Positions 9,128 to 18,687 of a stretch of DNA of 64,000 nt are shown piece after piece (position 1 is the first letter of the stretch; every line of letters begins with the position of its first letter). Source of the stretch: Bog-366 sp964501985 (GTDB lineage: Bacteria; Acidobacteriota; Terriglobia; UBA7540); the NCBI GenBank assembly GCA_964501985.1, contig CAZCVY010000004.1, positions 6,314-70,313 on the forward strand, written 5' to 3'. A model generated the notes under the pieces. That model was not told where the DNA came from. It ran no database searches and worked only from the letters and a program-made list of their open reading frames with translations. Both the position numbers and the translations under genes were made by a program.

Positions 9128-9907
9128 GTGACAAAAAAAAGCAAGGTTGTGATCGCTGGGCTGGGAGAAGTGGGAAAGCCCCTCTTCGAGCTCGTTTCCA
9201 AGCACCATGACGCCGTGGGGGTAGACATTTCACCCATCGATCGGCCCGGGCAGGTCGACGTCCTGCACGTTTGCTACCCTTTCGCGATCAAGGATTTTGT
9301 TGGTGAGACTGTCCGCTACATCGAGTATTTCAGGCCCGCTCTGACTATCGTCAACAGTACTGTGGCGGTCGGGACAACGCGAAGCATAGCCAAGCGAGCA
9401 GGCGTCGCCGTAGTCAACAGCCCGGTGCGGGGCAAACATGCTCGCATGCTCGAGGAACTTCTAATCTATAGAAAATTTGTAGGCGCCATCGATCCTGCAA
9501 TGGGCGAGCTCGCCGCAAGACATTTCGAGTCGCTGGGGATGAAAACCAAAATCCTGTCGTCTCCGGAAGCAACAGAGCTGGCGAAGCTGACAGAAACGAC
9601 GTACTTTGGCGTATTGATCGCCTGGGCGCAGGAGGTCGAGAGGTATTGCGATCAATCCGGCCAGGATTACGGCGAAATCAGCTCGTTTTGGGAAGAAATA
9701 AAGTACCTGCCTCCCGTTAAGTTCTTTCCTGGAATCATCGGTGGGCACTGCGTCATGCCCAATATCAAAATTCTAAGCGAGTTCGATCGCACTGTGATTA
9801 TCGAGGCGATTCAAGAATCCAACAATTTGAAGATCGAGCGCGAGTCGAGCAATGAGGTTGCAGATGGCGTTGGTGCAACCATGAGCGGAGTGAAGGGGAG
9901 TATTTGA
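9128..9907 (+). CDS. Short UDP-sugar dehydrogenase-like protein retaining a GGHC motif
   Basis: Protein of 259 aa with an N-terminal Rossmann motif (VVIAGLGEVGKPLFELV), a dehydrogenase middle domain (TELAKLTETTYFGV) and a C-terminal FFPGIIGGHCVMPN segment. That segment matches the catalytic Cys loop of UDP-GlcNAc/UDP-glucose 6-dehydrogenases (usual form GGHC-I-P-V-D-P). The usual proteins are about 430 aa; the C-terminal UDP-binding domain is absent here, and the NAD-domain loop around DISP is short. It could be a minimal dehydrogenase making a uronic acid for the WlbA-type pathway, or a repurposed relative. GTG start with GGAGG 10 nt upstream. Function is uncertain. Confidence 0.7.
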   Translation: MTKKSKVVIAGLGEVGKPLFELVSKHHDAVGVDISPIDRPGQVDVLHVCYPFAIKDFVGETVRYIEYFRPALTIVNSTVAVGTTRSIAKRAGVAVVNSPVRGKHARMLEELLIYRKFVGAIDPAMGELAARHFESLGMKTKILSSPEATELAKLTETTYFGVLIAWAQEVERYCDQSGQDYGEISSFWEEIKYLPPVKFFPGIIGGHCVMPNIKILSEFDRTVIIEAIQESNNLKIERESSNEVADGVGATMSGVKGSI

Positions 9908-9914
9908 GGGCTGT

Positions 9915-11249
9915 ATGAAAACCAATGGTGCCTCGGGGCATCTCTCATCGAATTTTCAATCTAATGTTCCCTGCTCTAGTGCGGCCCTAGAGGGAAAGCG
10001 GGTGGGGATGGTGGTATTTTCTTCCTATCCTTCTGATCCGCGACCGCGGCGGGCCGCAGACGCCCTTCTCAAAGCGGGCATGACGGTAGACCTGATATGT
10101 CTTGGGGATGAGAAGGCGCCCAAGCGCGAGACAAAAGACGGTCTCGACATCTTTCGTATCCCCGTGACCAACCGACGCGGCGGCAAGCTGTCCTACGCCT
10201 ACCAGTATTCTGCCTTCATTCTCGTCTCGGGAGTCATCCTGGCGATGCGTTCGCTTCGGCGTCGTTATGAAATGATCTATGTGCATAACATGCCGGATAT
10301 TTTAGTCTTGACGGCATTGGTCCCAAAGATGTTGGGAGCGAAGGTAATCCTCGACCTCCACGATCCGATGCCCGAACTCATGACAACAATATTCGGCCTT
10401 GACAAGAGTAGCTTAAGCGTTCGGTTTATAAGCGCGCTGGAAAAATGGAGCATGGCGCGCGCGGATTTGGTGCTTACCGTCAATGTCGCGTGCAAGCGAA
10501 TCTTTGCCTCGCGAAGTTGTCGTCCTGAGAAGATCGGGGTCGTGATGAATGCTCCCGATGAGACAATTTTCCCGCTGCGGCCGCCGAGCACACAAGAGCT
10601 TGGCAGCGACGCTCCGGCCAAGCCTTTTGTGATCATGTACCACGGGTCACTGGTCGAGCGCAACGGCTTGGATCTTGCGGTCGATGCCCTGGCCAAAGTT
10701 CGCGAAACCGTCCCCGCTGCACAACTGCGAATATATGGACGCAAAACCCCTTTTCTCGAACAAGTCATGGAGACGGCCCGGCAGAAGGGCCTGCAGGACC
10801 AAGTGCAATATCTGGGACCCCGACGATTGGAAGATCTGGTGGGCGAAATCGAAAACTGCGATGTGGGAGTCGTTCCCAACCAACGCAACGCCTTCACGGA
10901 GATTAATACGCCAACCCGGATTTTCGAATACCTGGCGCTGGGTAAGCCCGTGATTGCCCCTCGCGCCGCAGGCATTTTGGATTACTTCGACGACGCTTCC
11001 CTGCTCTTCTTCGAGCTTGGGAGCGCGGAGGATCTTGCCCGGAAGATCGAATATGCATTCTCCCATCGCGCCGAAGCGGGCGAATTGGCGGCACGAGGGC
11101 AAGGGGTTTTTCACGAGCATAGCTGGCCGATGGAGAGAGCGCGGCTCATAGGGCTTGTCGCCAAACTATTAGGCACGGGAGACTCGAGAGTCGGTGCCAC
11201 GGCGGAGGCCGGCCGCGCAACGCAAAGCGCGATGTCTTCAACATCGTAA
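9915..11249 (+). CDS. GT4-family glycosyltransferase
   Basis: Cytoplasmic GT-B glycosyltransferase of 444 aa. The N-domain has a nucleotide-fold start (RVGMVVFSSYPSDPRPRRA) and LDLHDPMPELM. The C-domain carries the donor-binding region (VIMYHGSLVERNGLDLAVDA, then a NTPTRIFEYLALGKPVIAPR block with the E-x7-E type arrangement). The first 30 residues are Ser/Asn-rich and poorly conserved in appearance. The start ATG is four bases after GAGGG. It follows the sugar-nucleotide genes at 7 nt and probably adds that sugar or the next to the lipid-linked repeat. Donor and acceptor are unknown. Confidence 0.85.
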   Translation: MKTNGASGHLSSNFQSNVPCSSAALEGKRVGMVVFSSYPSDPRPRRAADALLKAGMTVDLICLGDEKAPKRETKDGLDIFRIPVTNRRGGKLSYAYQYSAFILVSGVILAMRSLRRRYEMIYVHNMPDILVLTALVPKMLGAKVILDLHDPMPELMTTIFGLDKSSLSVRFISALEKWSMARADLVLTVNVACKRIFASRSCRPEKIGVVMNAPDETIFPLRPPSTQELGSDAPAKPFVIMYHGSLVERNGLDLAVDALAKVRETVPAAQLRIYGRKTPFLEQVMETARQKGLQDQVQYLGPRRLEDLVGEIENCDVGVVPNQRNAFTEINTPTRIFEYLALGKPVIAPRAAGILDYFDDASLLFFELGSAEDLARKIEYAFSHRAEAGELAARGQGVFHEHSWPMERARLIGLVAKLLGTGDSRVGATAEAGRATQSAMSSTS

Positions 11250-11296
11250 ATTCGATTCATCACTCTGAGCTCTCACGATCCTCGTCCGGTTTATGT

Positions 11297-12286
11297 ATGG
11301 ACGGAAAACACCTTATGATCGATGTCCGCAAGGGTGCGCCAAAATCCGTCGGGAGTGAGGCGGACCAATGCTCCGTTGCCCCGCCCTACGTTCTCGTCAC
11401 CCCTGCCCGCAATGAAGCAGCCTTTATCGAGAAGACGATCGAGTCGGTCATCCATCAGACCGCGTTGCCGGTGAAATGGGTGATTGTGAACGATGGGTCA
11501 ACCGACAGCACGGCAGAGATCGTAACCCGCTATTTGGCGAAGAATTCCTGGATTGAACTCGTCCAGATGCCTCAACGCCGTGACCGCAGCTTTGCCGCCA
11601 AGGTGGGGGCTTTTAACGCCGGCTATGAGAAAGTCTGCGGCCTCCAGTATGAAATCATCGGCAACTTGGATGCCGACATTTCATTTGATAAGGACCATCT
11701 CGAGTTCCTGGCCAGAAAATTCGCGGAGGATCCGACCTTAGGCGTGGCCGGAACCGTCTTTCGCGAGGAAGGCTACAATTCTGAAACGGATAGCTTCGAG
11801 GGGCGCAAGCACGTTTCCGGCCAGTGCCAATTATTCCGGCGGCAATGCTGGGAGGAAATCGGCGGCTACATCCCCCACCGCGCGGGGGGAATCGACTGGA
11901 TGGCGGTGACGACAGCCCGCATGATGGGCTGGAAAACCGAGTCTTTCCGCGAGAGGTCGTTCTTTCACTACCGGCATTTGGGGACCGCGGAACGCAGCGT
12001 GCTCGCATCCTCCTTTTCCTACGGTGAAAAGGACTACTACCTTGGGGGGCACCCGATCTGGGAACTCTTTCGCTGTGCCTACCGCGCCACCAAGCCGCCC
12101 TACATCCTCGACGGCCTGGCCCTCTGGCTGGGTTATTGTTGGGCCTTTCTCTGCCGGACACCGCGCCCCGTCTCGCGGGAACTGATGGCCTTCCATCGCA
12201 AAGAACAGATGACCAAGCTCAAGGCCATCCTTGGGTCCCTAGTTAGATTCAAACGGGTTGACAATTTCAACTTGGAGCGCACTTAA
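11297..12286 (+). CDS. GT2-family glycosyltransferase
   Basis: GT-A fold glycosyltransferase of 329 aa. The start of the domain (VLVTPARNEAAFIEKTIESV), VIVNDGSTDST and a D-x-D motif (GNLDADISF) identify family GT2. A later GGIDWMAVTTARMMGW block with nearby ERSFFHYRHLGTAER gives the acceptor side. A hydrophobic segment near residue 270 (LDGLALWLGYCWAFL) suggests membrane association. An in-frame ATG at 11315 is an alternative start; neither has a strong Shine-Dalgarno sequence. Linkage specificity cannot be read from the sequence. Confidence 0.85.
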   Translation: MDGKHLMIDVRKGAPKSVGSEADQCSVAPPYVLVTPARNEAAFIEKTIESVIHQTALPVKWVIVNDGSTDSTAEIVTRYLAKNSWIELVQMPQRRDRSFAAKVGAFNAGYEKVCGLQYEIIGNLDADISFDKDHLEFLARKFAEDPTLGVAGTVFREEGYNSETDSFEGRKHVSGQCQLFRRQCWEEIGGYIPHRAGGIDWMAVTTARMMGWKTESFRERSFFHYRHLGTAERSVLASSFSYGEKDYYLGGHPIWELFRCAYRATKPPYILDGLALWLGYCWAFLCRTPRPVSRELMAFHRKEQMTKLKAILGSLVRFKRVDNFNLERT

Positions 12287-12307
12287 CCCGAGATCCTTGC
12301 GGGCACC

Positions 12308-13576
12308 ATGAACGAAGCACTGGTGGGAAAAATCGTCACCTCGGTCGACCATTTTCGCGGCTGGCTTGATCGCTATGGCGAGACCTCCTACGATCATCAA
12401 AGTTTTTACGCGGGAAAGCTCGGCAGAGGCGCCAAGCGTCTTTATTACAGCCGGCCTTTGCTCGGCACACTTGCGGTGGCTCCGATGGTATTTTGTGAGG
12501 CCTTTTTGCCGTCGGCCCGAAAGTTATTCTTCAAGCCCCTGCGCTTCCCTATCGCTGACGCTCACTACGCCATGGGCTTCGCGTTCCTTGGGCAAGTCTT
12601 CGGTTCCGATCAGTATTACCAGCGAGCTGTTCATTTCCTCGAGGCCCTCCAGGAAACTCGCTGCCGGGATTTCGAGGACTACTGCTGGGGCTATCCTTTC
12701 AACTGGGAGACGCGAACCGGCACGATGAAAGAGGGGACGCCGATGATCACGACGCTCCCCTATGTTTACGAAGCTTTCTCGCAGATTTATGCGATTGACA
12801 GGGACCCGAAGTGGCTGCGGATTATGCAATCCATCGCCGAGCATGCCGCCAAGAGTTATCGCGATTTGGAGGTCGCCCCGGATACCGCCACTTGTGGCTA
12901 TACTCCCGCGCCCGACGACCCTTGCCGAGTGATCAACGCCAGCGCCTATCGAGCGTTTCTTCTGACCAAGGCCGGCATCGAGTTTTCGGAGCCGCATTAT
13001 CTGGAGATCGCGAAGCGAAACCTGAACTTCGTCCTCGCGTCTCAAAACGCCGACGGTTCCTGGTACTATTCAACCGACGGCGCAAGGGATTTTGTTGATC
13101 ACTTTCATACCTGCTTTGTGCTGAAGGCCCTGGCAAAAATCGAGCAACTTACCGAGGGTCCGCGCACGCGCAGCGCCATTGAGCGTGGGGTCAGCTACTA
13201 CCTGAAGAATTTGCTCGATCCCGAGGGTCTGCCCCTGCCATTTTCCAAGCGGCCGCGTCTCACGGTTTATCGCCGTGAGCTCTACGATTGTGCGGAGTGC
13301 ATCAACCTGGCCGTCCTGTTGTCGGGCCGCTTTCCCGAGTTGGACCGGACCCTGTCGACACTCGTCACGGAATTGCTGGAACGGTGGCAGAAACCTGATG
13401 GCTCGTTTCGAGCCCGCCAACTCTTGCTCGGTTGGGACAATGTCCCCATGCATCGCTGGGCGCAGTCGCAGGTCTTTCGCAGCCTCTGCTTCGTGCTCGC
13501 GCAAAACCTAAAGAGTGCCCAAGACAGGCTGGCAAGCACTTCCCTTCAGCCCATGGAGTGCAAGTCGACAAACTAA
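12308..13576 (+). CDS. Unrecognised alpha/alpha-toroid-like protein of EPS locus
   Basis: I cannot assign a function. The 422 aa protein has no signal peptide. Repeated helical pairs with aromatic-rich turns are visible (QNADGSWYYSTDGARDFVDH, and later KPDGSFRARQLLLGWDNVPM). This pattern resembles (alpha/alpha)6 barrels seen in glycoside hydrolases, uronyl C5-epimerases and terpene cyclases. Conserved-looking Asp, His and Trp residues cluster at about 135-145 (DYCWGYPFNWETR) and 255-265. It lies between a GT2 gene and an AsnB-type gene, 9 nt from the latter, so it is probably part of the same operon. A sugar-modifying enzyme acting on repeat units is a reasonable guess but only that. Confidence 0.65.
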   Translation: MNEALVGKIVTSVDHFRGWLDRYGETSYDHQSFYAGKLGRGAKRLYYSRPLLGTLAVAPMVFCEAFLPSARKLFFKPLRFPIADAHYAMGFAFLGQVFGSDQYYQRAVHFLEALQETRCRDFEDYCWGYPFNWETRTGTMKEGTPMITTLPYVYEAFSQIYAIDRDPKWLRIMQSIAEHAAKSYRDLEVAPDTATCGYTPAPDDPCRVINASAYRAFLLTKAGIEFSEPHYLEIAKRNLNFVLASQNADGSWYYSTDGARDFVDHFHTCFVLKALAKIEQLTEGPRTRSAIERGVSYYLKNLLDPEGLPLPFSKRPRLTVYRRELYDCAECINLAVLLSGRFPELDRTLSTLVTELLERWQKPDGSFRARQLLLGWDNVPMHRWAQSQVFRSLCFVLAQNLKSAQDRLASTSLQPMECKSTN

Positions 13577-13585
13577 AAGCAACTT

Positions 13586-15475
13586 ATGTGTGGCATTTGC
13601 GGACAATTTAATTTCGGAAGCCCGGAACCGGTTCAGCGCCGAACCATTGAAGCGATGACCAACACCCTCGTCCATCGTGGTCCGGATGACGAGGGCTACT
13701 ACATCGCCGGCCCGCTGGGTTTCGGCTTTCGCCGGCTCTCGATCATCGATCTCGGCGGCGGCCATCAGCCCATGTCGGACCAGGAAGAATCCGTGTGGGT
13801 GGTTTTCAACGGCGAGATCTATAACTTCCCCGAGCTGCGCCGCGAACTCGAGGCGCACGGCCACGTCTTCCGCACCAACTGCGACACCGAAGTTATCATT
13901 CATGGTTACAAGCAGTGGGGCGACGACGTGCTCAATCGCCTCAACGGTATGTTCGGTCTGGCCATCTGGGACGTGCAGAAACGCCGGCTTGTCCTCGCCC
14001 GCGATCCCTTCGGAATCAAACTGATTTACTACCGGATCGATGGCGATCATTTGTACTTCGGCTCGGAAATGCGCGCCGTTCGCGCCGCCATGCCGGAGGG
14101 TGCGGAAATCGATCCGACCTCGCTGAATCTTTTCCTGCGCTATCGTTACACGCCGTCTCCGTACACCATCATCAAGGGAATAAACAAACTCGCCCCGGGA
14201 ACCAAGCTGACTGTCGAAGACGGTTCGTATCAATTGAGCCGATGGTACAGATTTCAGCCCACTCCTTTTGCGCCGCCAAAGTCGCCCGGCGAGGCGAAAG
14301 AAGAGTTGCTGGCGCTTTACAAACAGGCTATCAAGCGCCAGCTCATCAGCGATGTGCCGGTAGGCCTGCTCTTGAGCGGTGGCATCGATTCCGGGCTTCT
14401 GCTTGCCTTGATGAAGCTCAATGGCGACTCTTGGCCGACCTACACTGTCGGTTACGGCTCCACTTTCGCTGACGACGAACTGGCGGATGCCGCGGAAACC
14501 GCTCGCATTTTGGGCTCGAACCATACCTCGGTCACGATTACGCGATCGACCTTCGAGGATACGCTTGCGAAGATCGTGGGTTGCCTGGAAGAGCCCATCG
14601 CCACGTCCTCGATCGTCCCGATGTATTTCGTCTGCGAGCGCGCCCATCAAGACGTCAAGGTGGCCCTCGTCGGACAAGGCCCGGACGAGTTGTTTGGAGG
14701 TTATCGCCGCCATCTCGGTGTCCGCTACGGCACGCTGTGGGCGGGATTACCGGGTTGGATGCGCGCGCCTCTTTCGTCGGCGGTTGGCGCCTTACCGAGA
14801 AATGAGACCCTGAAACGCGGCGTCCACTCTCTGGCAATTCCCGATCGAATGCGCCGGTATCAGCATGTTCTGTCGATCCTGCCCGGAGACGAGGTCGACC
14901 ACCTGTTTCAAGAAGGGTTGCTGGCTCCTAATTCCGGCGACACCATCCTGGATTGCTGGGCGAGCATGTCAGATCTCATGTCTCAAACCGACGAGCTTGG
15001 GGGGCTTCAGTTCCTCGAGGTGCGCTCCACGCTTCCCGACGAGCTCCTCATGTACGCGGACAAGCTTTCCATGGCGCACAGTCTCGAACTTCGCGTCCCG
15101 TTTGTGGATAAAGAAATTGTGGAATACGTCGAGCGGCTGCCCGCCAACCTCAAGGTGCGGAAGGGTTCGAGAAAGTGGCTCCACCGCCAAGTGTGCCGCG
15201 CCTTTCTTCCCGAGTCGATTTTGAAGCGGCCGAAACGCGGGTTCGCCGTCAATGTCGTGGATGACTGGTTCCGCGGCGCTATCGACAGCGGGATGAAGGA
15301 TACCCTCCTCGATAGCGGCTCCAGAATCTTTCAGTATCTTCGGGCGAGTGCGGTGCGCGAACTTTTCGAGCAGCACGCTTCCGGCCGGCAGGACAACCAT
15401 AAAATCCTTTTCAGCCTCGTCGTTTTCGAGGAATGGCTGCGGGCGCACGAGACGCCGGTGGCGGCGTTGAGCTAG
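13586..15475 (+). CDS. Asparagine synthetase-type glutamine amidotransferase (AsnB family)
   Basis: Protein of 629 aa with a complete class II glutamine amidotransferase domain: nucleophile Cys2 (MCGICGQFNF), HRGPDDEG, and FNGEIYNF. The C-terminal ATP-pyrophosphatase domain has SGGIDS at residues 264-269 and the later GQGPDELFGGYRRH. It should transfer amide nitrogen from glutamine to an activated carboxylate. In EPS loci such proteins are thought to amidate uronic acids in the polymer, which would fit the uronic-type sugar pathway at 6.4-9.9 kb; that link is inference. No clear Shine-Dalgarno precedes the ATG, but the Cys2 requirement fixes the start. Confidence 0.92.
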   Translation: MCGICGQFNFGSPEPVQRRTIEAMTNTLVHRGPDDEGYYIAGPLGFGFRRLSIIDLGGGHQPMSDQEESVWVVFNGEIYNFPELRRELEAHGHVFRTNCDTEVIIHGYKQWGDDVLNRLNGMFGLAIWDVQKRRLVLARDPFGIKLIYYRIDGDHLYFGSEMRAVRAAMPEGAEIDPTSLNLFLRYRYTPSPYTIIKGINKLAPGTKLTVEDGSYQLSRWYRFQPTPFAPPKSPGEAKEELLALYKQAIKRQLISDVPVGLLLSGGIDSGLLLALMKLNGDSWPTYTVGYGSTFADDELADAAETARILGSNHTSVTITRSTFEDTLAKIVGCLEEPIATSSIVPMYFVCERAHQDVKVALVGQGPDELFGGYRRHLGVRYGTLWAGLPGWMRAPLSSAVGALPRNETLKRGVHSLAIPDRMRRYQHVLSILPGDEVDHLFQEGLLAPNSGDTILDCWASMSDLMSQTDELGGLQFLEVRSTLPDELLMYADKLSMAHSLELRVPFVDKEIVEYVERLPANLKVRKGSRKWLHRQVCRAFLPESILKRPKRGFAVNVVDDWFRGAIDSGMKDTLLDSGSRIFQYLRASAVRELFEQHASGRQDNHKILFSLVVFEEWLRAHETPVAALS

Positions 15476-15487
15476 GAGCGCCAGTTA

Positions 15488-17155
15488 ATGATAGGCGTCA
15501 TTGCGCCTGCCTCGGACCTGGATGTGGTCCGCGAGTTCTTCGAGCTTTTTAAAACTCCCTGGGAACCCTATCGCCCGAATCGGCACTACGAGGTTCTTGT
15601 CTGTGCCGAGGGCGAACGATGCGACGGAACCGCGAAGCTTGTCGTCTTCTATGCCGGGAGGAAGACACAATTTGACGATGAAGGGAAGATCGCGACCGGC
15701 GCCCAGCGGGATAACCCCTGCATCCTCTCGTATCAGAACAACCGCATACCCGTTTATGGAAGCACCGTCACGTTTGCGGAAAGAGACGGGTGCCTTCTCA
15801 AGGATGAACACAGCCGCCAGTGCGTGGCATTTTTAGACCCCTCCGTCGAAGGGGCGCGGGCCCGAATCGGCTATGGTTTGTTTGCTGAGGTTCGCACCTT
15901 GTTGGCGGCCGGTCAGCCACCCGCGAATGCCAGTCTGCCGGCGCTTGAGCTCCACATCGCGTTGTTGCGAGACATCATCACGCGGTGCGGAATTCCCCTG
16001 GTTGAGATTCCACCGGTTCCGCTGGGGCACCGGTTCATCGTTTGCCTGACGCACGATGTCGACCATCCCTCGATCCGCGAGCATAAGTGGGATCACACCA
16101 CATTCGGGTTTTTCTACCGTGCTATCCTGGGATCGTTGCGCGACCTCATTCGCGGACGGATCCCGGTTCAAGGTCTGGTCGCCAACTGGGCGGCGGCGCT
16201 GAAATTGCCCTTTGTCCATCTGGGCATGGCGAAGGATTTTTGGCGAGATTTTGCTGATCGTTACCGGGAATTGGAAAAGGGCCTCCCCTCAACTTTTTTC
16301 ATCATTCCTTTCAAGAACCGCTCCGGAGAGACCCGCCAGGGTCCCGCGCCAAAGTTTCGCGCTGCCGGCTATGCGGCTCAGGATTTCACCGATACAATTA
16401 AAGAATTGCTAAGTGCGGGTTCCGAAGTGGGACTGCACGGGATTGATGCATGGCTCGATAGCGCTCGAGGGGAAGAGGAGCTGGAGGAAATTCGACGGCT
16501 GACGGGAGTTTCAGCCATTGGCGTCCGGATGCACTGGCTCTACTTTGACCCGCAGTCGCCGGTGACCCTGGAGAATGCCGGAGCAGCATACGATTCAACG
16601 ATAGGGTACAACGGTACGGTCGGGTATCGCGCCGGCACCACGCAAGGGTACCAGCCGCTCACGGCCAGCCGCCTGCTGGAATTACCCCTGCATATCATGG
16701 ATACGGCGCTGTTTTATCCCGATCATCTCGGTCTATCCGTAAGGGAGGCGAGAGTTCTCATCAACCGATTGGTGAGGAATGCCGCCCAGTTTGGAGGCTG
16801 CCTCACCATCAACTGGCACGATCGCAGTCTCGCTCCGGAAAGGTTGTGGGGCAGTTGCTATCGCGACCTGGTTCGGGACCTACAGAGTCAAGACGCGTGG
16901 TTTGCCACGGCGGGGCAAGCGGTCTCCTGGTTCCAAATGCGCCGATCGGTCGTGTTCGAAACCGCGGAAAGCCAGCCGGACGCGGCCTGCGCCAAGGTCA
17001 CAGGAGTTCATGGCGGCCATCTGCCGGGTTTGCGATTGCGCACCCATAAGCCACAACGCACCGGCGAAACTGGCGGCCAAAGCCGGGAGAATTACGTCGA
17101 CATGGCTTTCACTGAGAGTGCAGACACGCGCATGCCCCGTGAGGTTGGCAGGTGA
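15488..17155 (+). CDS. NodB-like polysaccharide deacetylase-family protein
   Basis: Protein of 555 aa. An N-terminal region (about 1-170) lacks known motifs. The C-terminal NodB-like part starts at about residue 180 with CLTHDVDHPSI, a variant metal-binding motif 1. It continues with EVGLHGIDAW (motif 2, second His not obvious), GVRMHWLYFD and NWHDRSLAPERLW near the end. This variant set is seen in large deacetylase-like proteins of exosortase-type EPS loci. No signal peptide is seen, so it may act on cytoplasmic or lipid-linked intermediates. ATG start with AGGAG about 9 nt upstream. Deacetylase activity is inferred from the family. Confidence 0.8.
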   Translation: MIGVIAPASDLDVVREFFELFKTPWEPYRPNRHYEVLVCAEGERCDGTAKLVVFYAGRKTQFDDEGKIATGAQRDNPCILSYQNNRIPVYGSTVTFAERDGCLLKDEHSRQCVAFLDPSVEGARARIGYGLFAEVRTLLAAGQPPANASLPALELHIALLRDIITRCGIPLVEIPPVPLGHRFIVCLTHDVDHPSIREHKWDHTTFGFFYRAILGSLRDLIRGRIPVQGLVANWAAALKLPFVHLGMAKDFWRDFADRYRELEKGLPSTFFIIPFKNRSGETRQGPAPKFRAAGYAAQDFTDTIKELLSAGSEVGLHGIDAWLDSARGEEELEEIRRLTGVSAIGVRMHWLYFDPQSPVTLENAGAAYDSTIGYNGTVGYRAGTTQGYQPLTASRLLELPLHIMDTALFYPDHLGLSVREARVLINRLVRNAAQFGGCLTINWHDRSLAPERLWGSCYRDLVRDLQSQDAWFATAGQAVSWFQMRRSVVFETAESQPDAACAKVTGVHGGHLPGLRLRTHKPQRTGETGGQSRENYVDMAFTESADTRMPREVGR

Positions 17156-17201
17156 ATATTCGAGGGGTCAAGGTTAATCTTCCTGGAGGGAGGCGGATAC
17201 C

Positions 17202-18590
17202 GTGCCTCCCTCTTTAGCGCTTGGCATCTGGCTGGTCCTGCTGCTGGCATTGCTTCGCTTCGACCCCGCCCGGGAGCCGAAGGCATCGTGGGCATTGTGG
17301 GTGCCGGTCATTTGGATATTCATTGTCGGATCGAGACTCCCTTCGCAGTGGGTCGGCCAAGAGGTGCATCTTGCGGCAGCGGCTTTTGAGGAAGGGAATC
17401 CCCTGGACCGCACCGTCTTCACCGCTCTGATCCTGCTGGCGATTGGCATCCTGGTCTCGCGGTCTTTTCAGTGGGGCGATTTTGTCGCGCGGAACGTGGC
17501 ACTGATGGCCCTTCTCTTATTTGCCTTGGCGAGCGTGTTGTGGTCTGACTATACGTTCGTGGCTTTCAAGCGTTGGTTCCGGGACCTCGGCAACTACGTC
17601 GTGATCCTCGTCGCCCTATCTGATCCTCGCCCGTTAGAGGCCATCCGCACGGTCTTCCGGCGGGTCTCCTACCTTCTCATCCCGCTTTCCATTTTGCTCA
17701 TCAAATACTATCCGGACATGGGCAGGCAATATACCACTTGGACAGGTGCCGCCAGTAATGTGGGAGCTGCCACGAGCAAGAACATGCTGGGTGCTGCATG
17801 TCTGGTGAGCGCCCTCTTTTTTTTCTGGGATACGGTCGCGCGCTGGTCTGAGCGCAAAGGATCGCGGACGCGACGGACCCTCCTGGTGAACTTTGCCTTC
17901 ATCATCATGACACTCTGGTCGCTGCACGCCTCCGAAAGTGCCACATCCACCGTGTGCCTGGCAATCGGTTGCATGGTGATCGCGTTGTGTCACACTCGCA
18001 CCTTCCAGCGTAGCCCCCGTTTCCTCATGGCCATGATTCCTACCGGCTTCGTCCTCTATCTAATCCTCGCATTCGGTTTGGGGTTGAATGGCGTGTTCGC
18101 CGGCGCGGTTGGCCGGGACCCGACGCTTACGGATAGAACCCAGATCTGGGCAATCCTTCTCAGCATTCACACGAATCCCTTCCTCGGGACTGGATACGAG
18201 AGCTTCTGGCTCGGTTCGCGACTCGCGGAGGTCTGGCGGACATTTCGGATCAATGAGGCGCACAACGGTTACCTGCAAGTCTACCTCAACTTGGGCCTCA
18301 TCGGTCTCTGCCTGCTACTGGCGTTTCTGATGGCCAGCTACCGGAACATCGGCCGGAGGCTCAAACCGTTTTCTAGTCTTGGATCGTTTTCCCTCGCCGT
18401 TTGGACCATCCTGCTGTTCTATAATATGACGGAGGCTGCCTTTCCCGGGGGATTGTTGTGGTTGGCGTTACTCCCAGGGGCTATCGCCCTGGCCCCACGC
18501 TCCGAAGACCGGCCACCGAGCGCTCCCGTACCCAGCGAAGCGGATCATATCGAGCCGATCCCCGTTTCGGTCTGGGAATTGGACGCTTAA
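17202..18590 (+). CDS. O-antigen ligase/polymerase-like membrane protein (Wzy_C family)
   Basis: Integral membrane protein of 462 aa with about 10-12 hydrophobic helices. The Wzy_C signature lies near residue 345: NEAHNGYLQVYLNLGLIG, after a DRTQIWAILLSI periplasmic-loop segment. These families either polymerise repeat units (Wzy) or ligate glycans to a lipid or protein (WaaL, PglL). The neighbours (chain-length determinant, Wzx) favour a polymerase, but sequence alone does not separate the roles. The GTG start is preceded by GGAGGGAGG at about 17186-17194. The C-terminal tail after the last helix is Pro-rich and acidic. Confidence 0.85.
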   Translation: MPPSLALGIWLVLLLALLRFDPAREPKASWALWVPVIWIFIVGSRLPSQWVGQEVHLAAAAFEEGNPLDRTVFTALILLAIGILVSRSFQWGDFVARNVALMALLLFALASVLWSDYTFVAFKRWFRDLGNYVVILVALSDPRPLEAIRTVFRRVSYLLIPLSILLIKYYPDMGRQYTTWTGAASNVGAATSKNMLGAACLVSALFFFWDTVARWSERKGSRTRRTLLVNFAFIIMTLWSLHASESATSTVCLAIGCMVIALCHTRTFQRSPRFLMAMIPTGFVLYLILAFGLGLNGVFAGAVGRDPTLTDRTQIWAILLSIHTNPFLGTGYESFWLGSRLAEVWRTFRINEAHNGYLQVYLNLGLIGLCLLLAFLMASYRNIGRRLKPFSSLGSFSLAVWTILLFYNMTEAAFPGGLLWLALLPGAIALAPRSEDRPPSAPVPSEADHIEPIPVSVWELDA

Positions 18591-18687
18591 GCGGGCGTCG
18601 CGGCTTAGGCCGCGGAAGCGCCTCGCGTTTTCGGAGCGAAGGGCCTCGACCGACCTTGATTTCAACGAGCTTATGAAGAGGTAATCC

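Noticed and set aside
13508..14713. Minus-strand frame of 401 codons opposite the AsnB-type gene
   Set aside because: It lies wholly opposite a gene with full catalytic motifs and its translation shows no family pattern.
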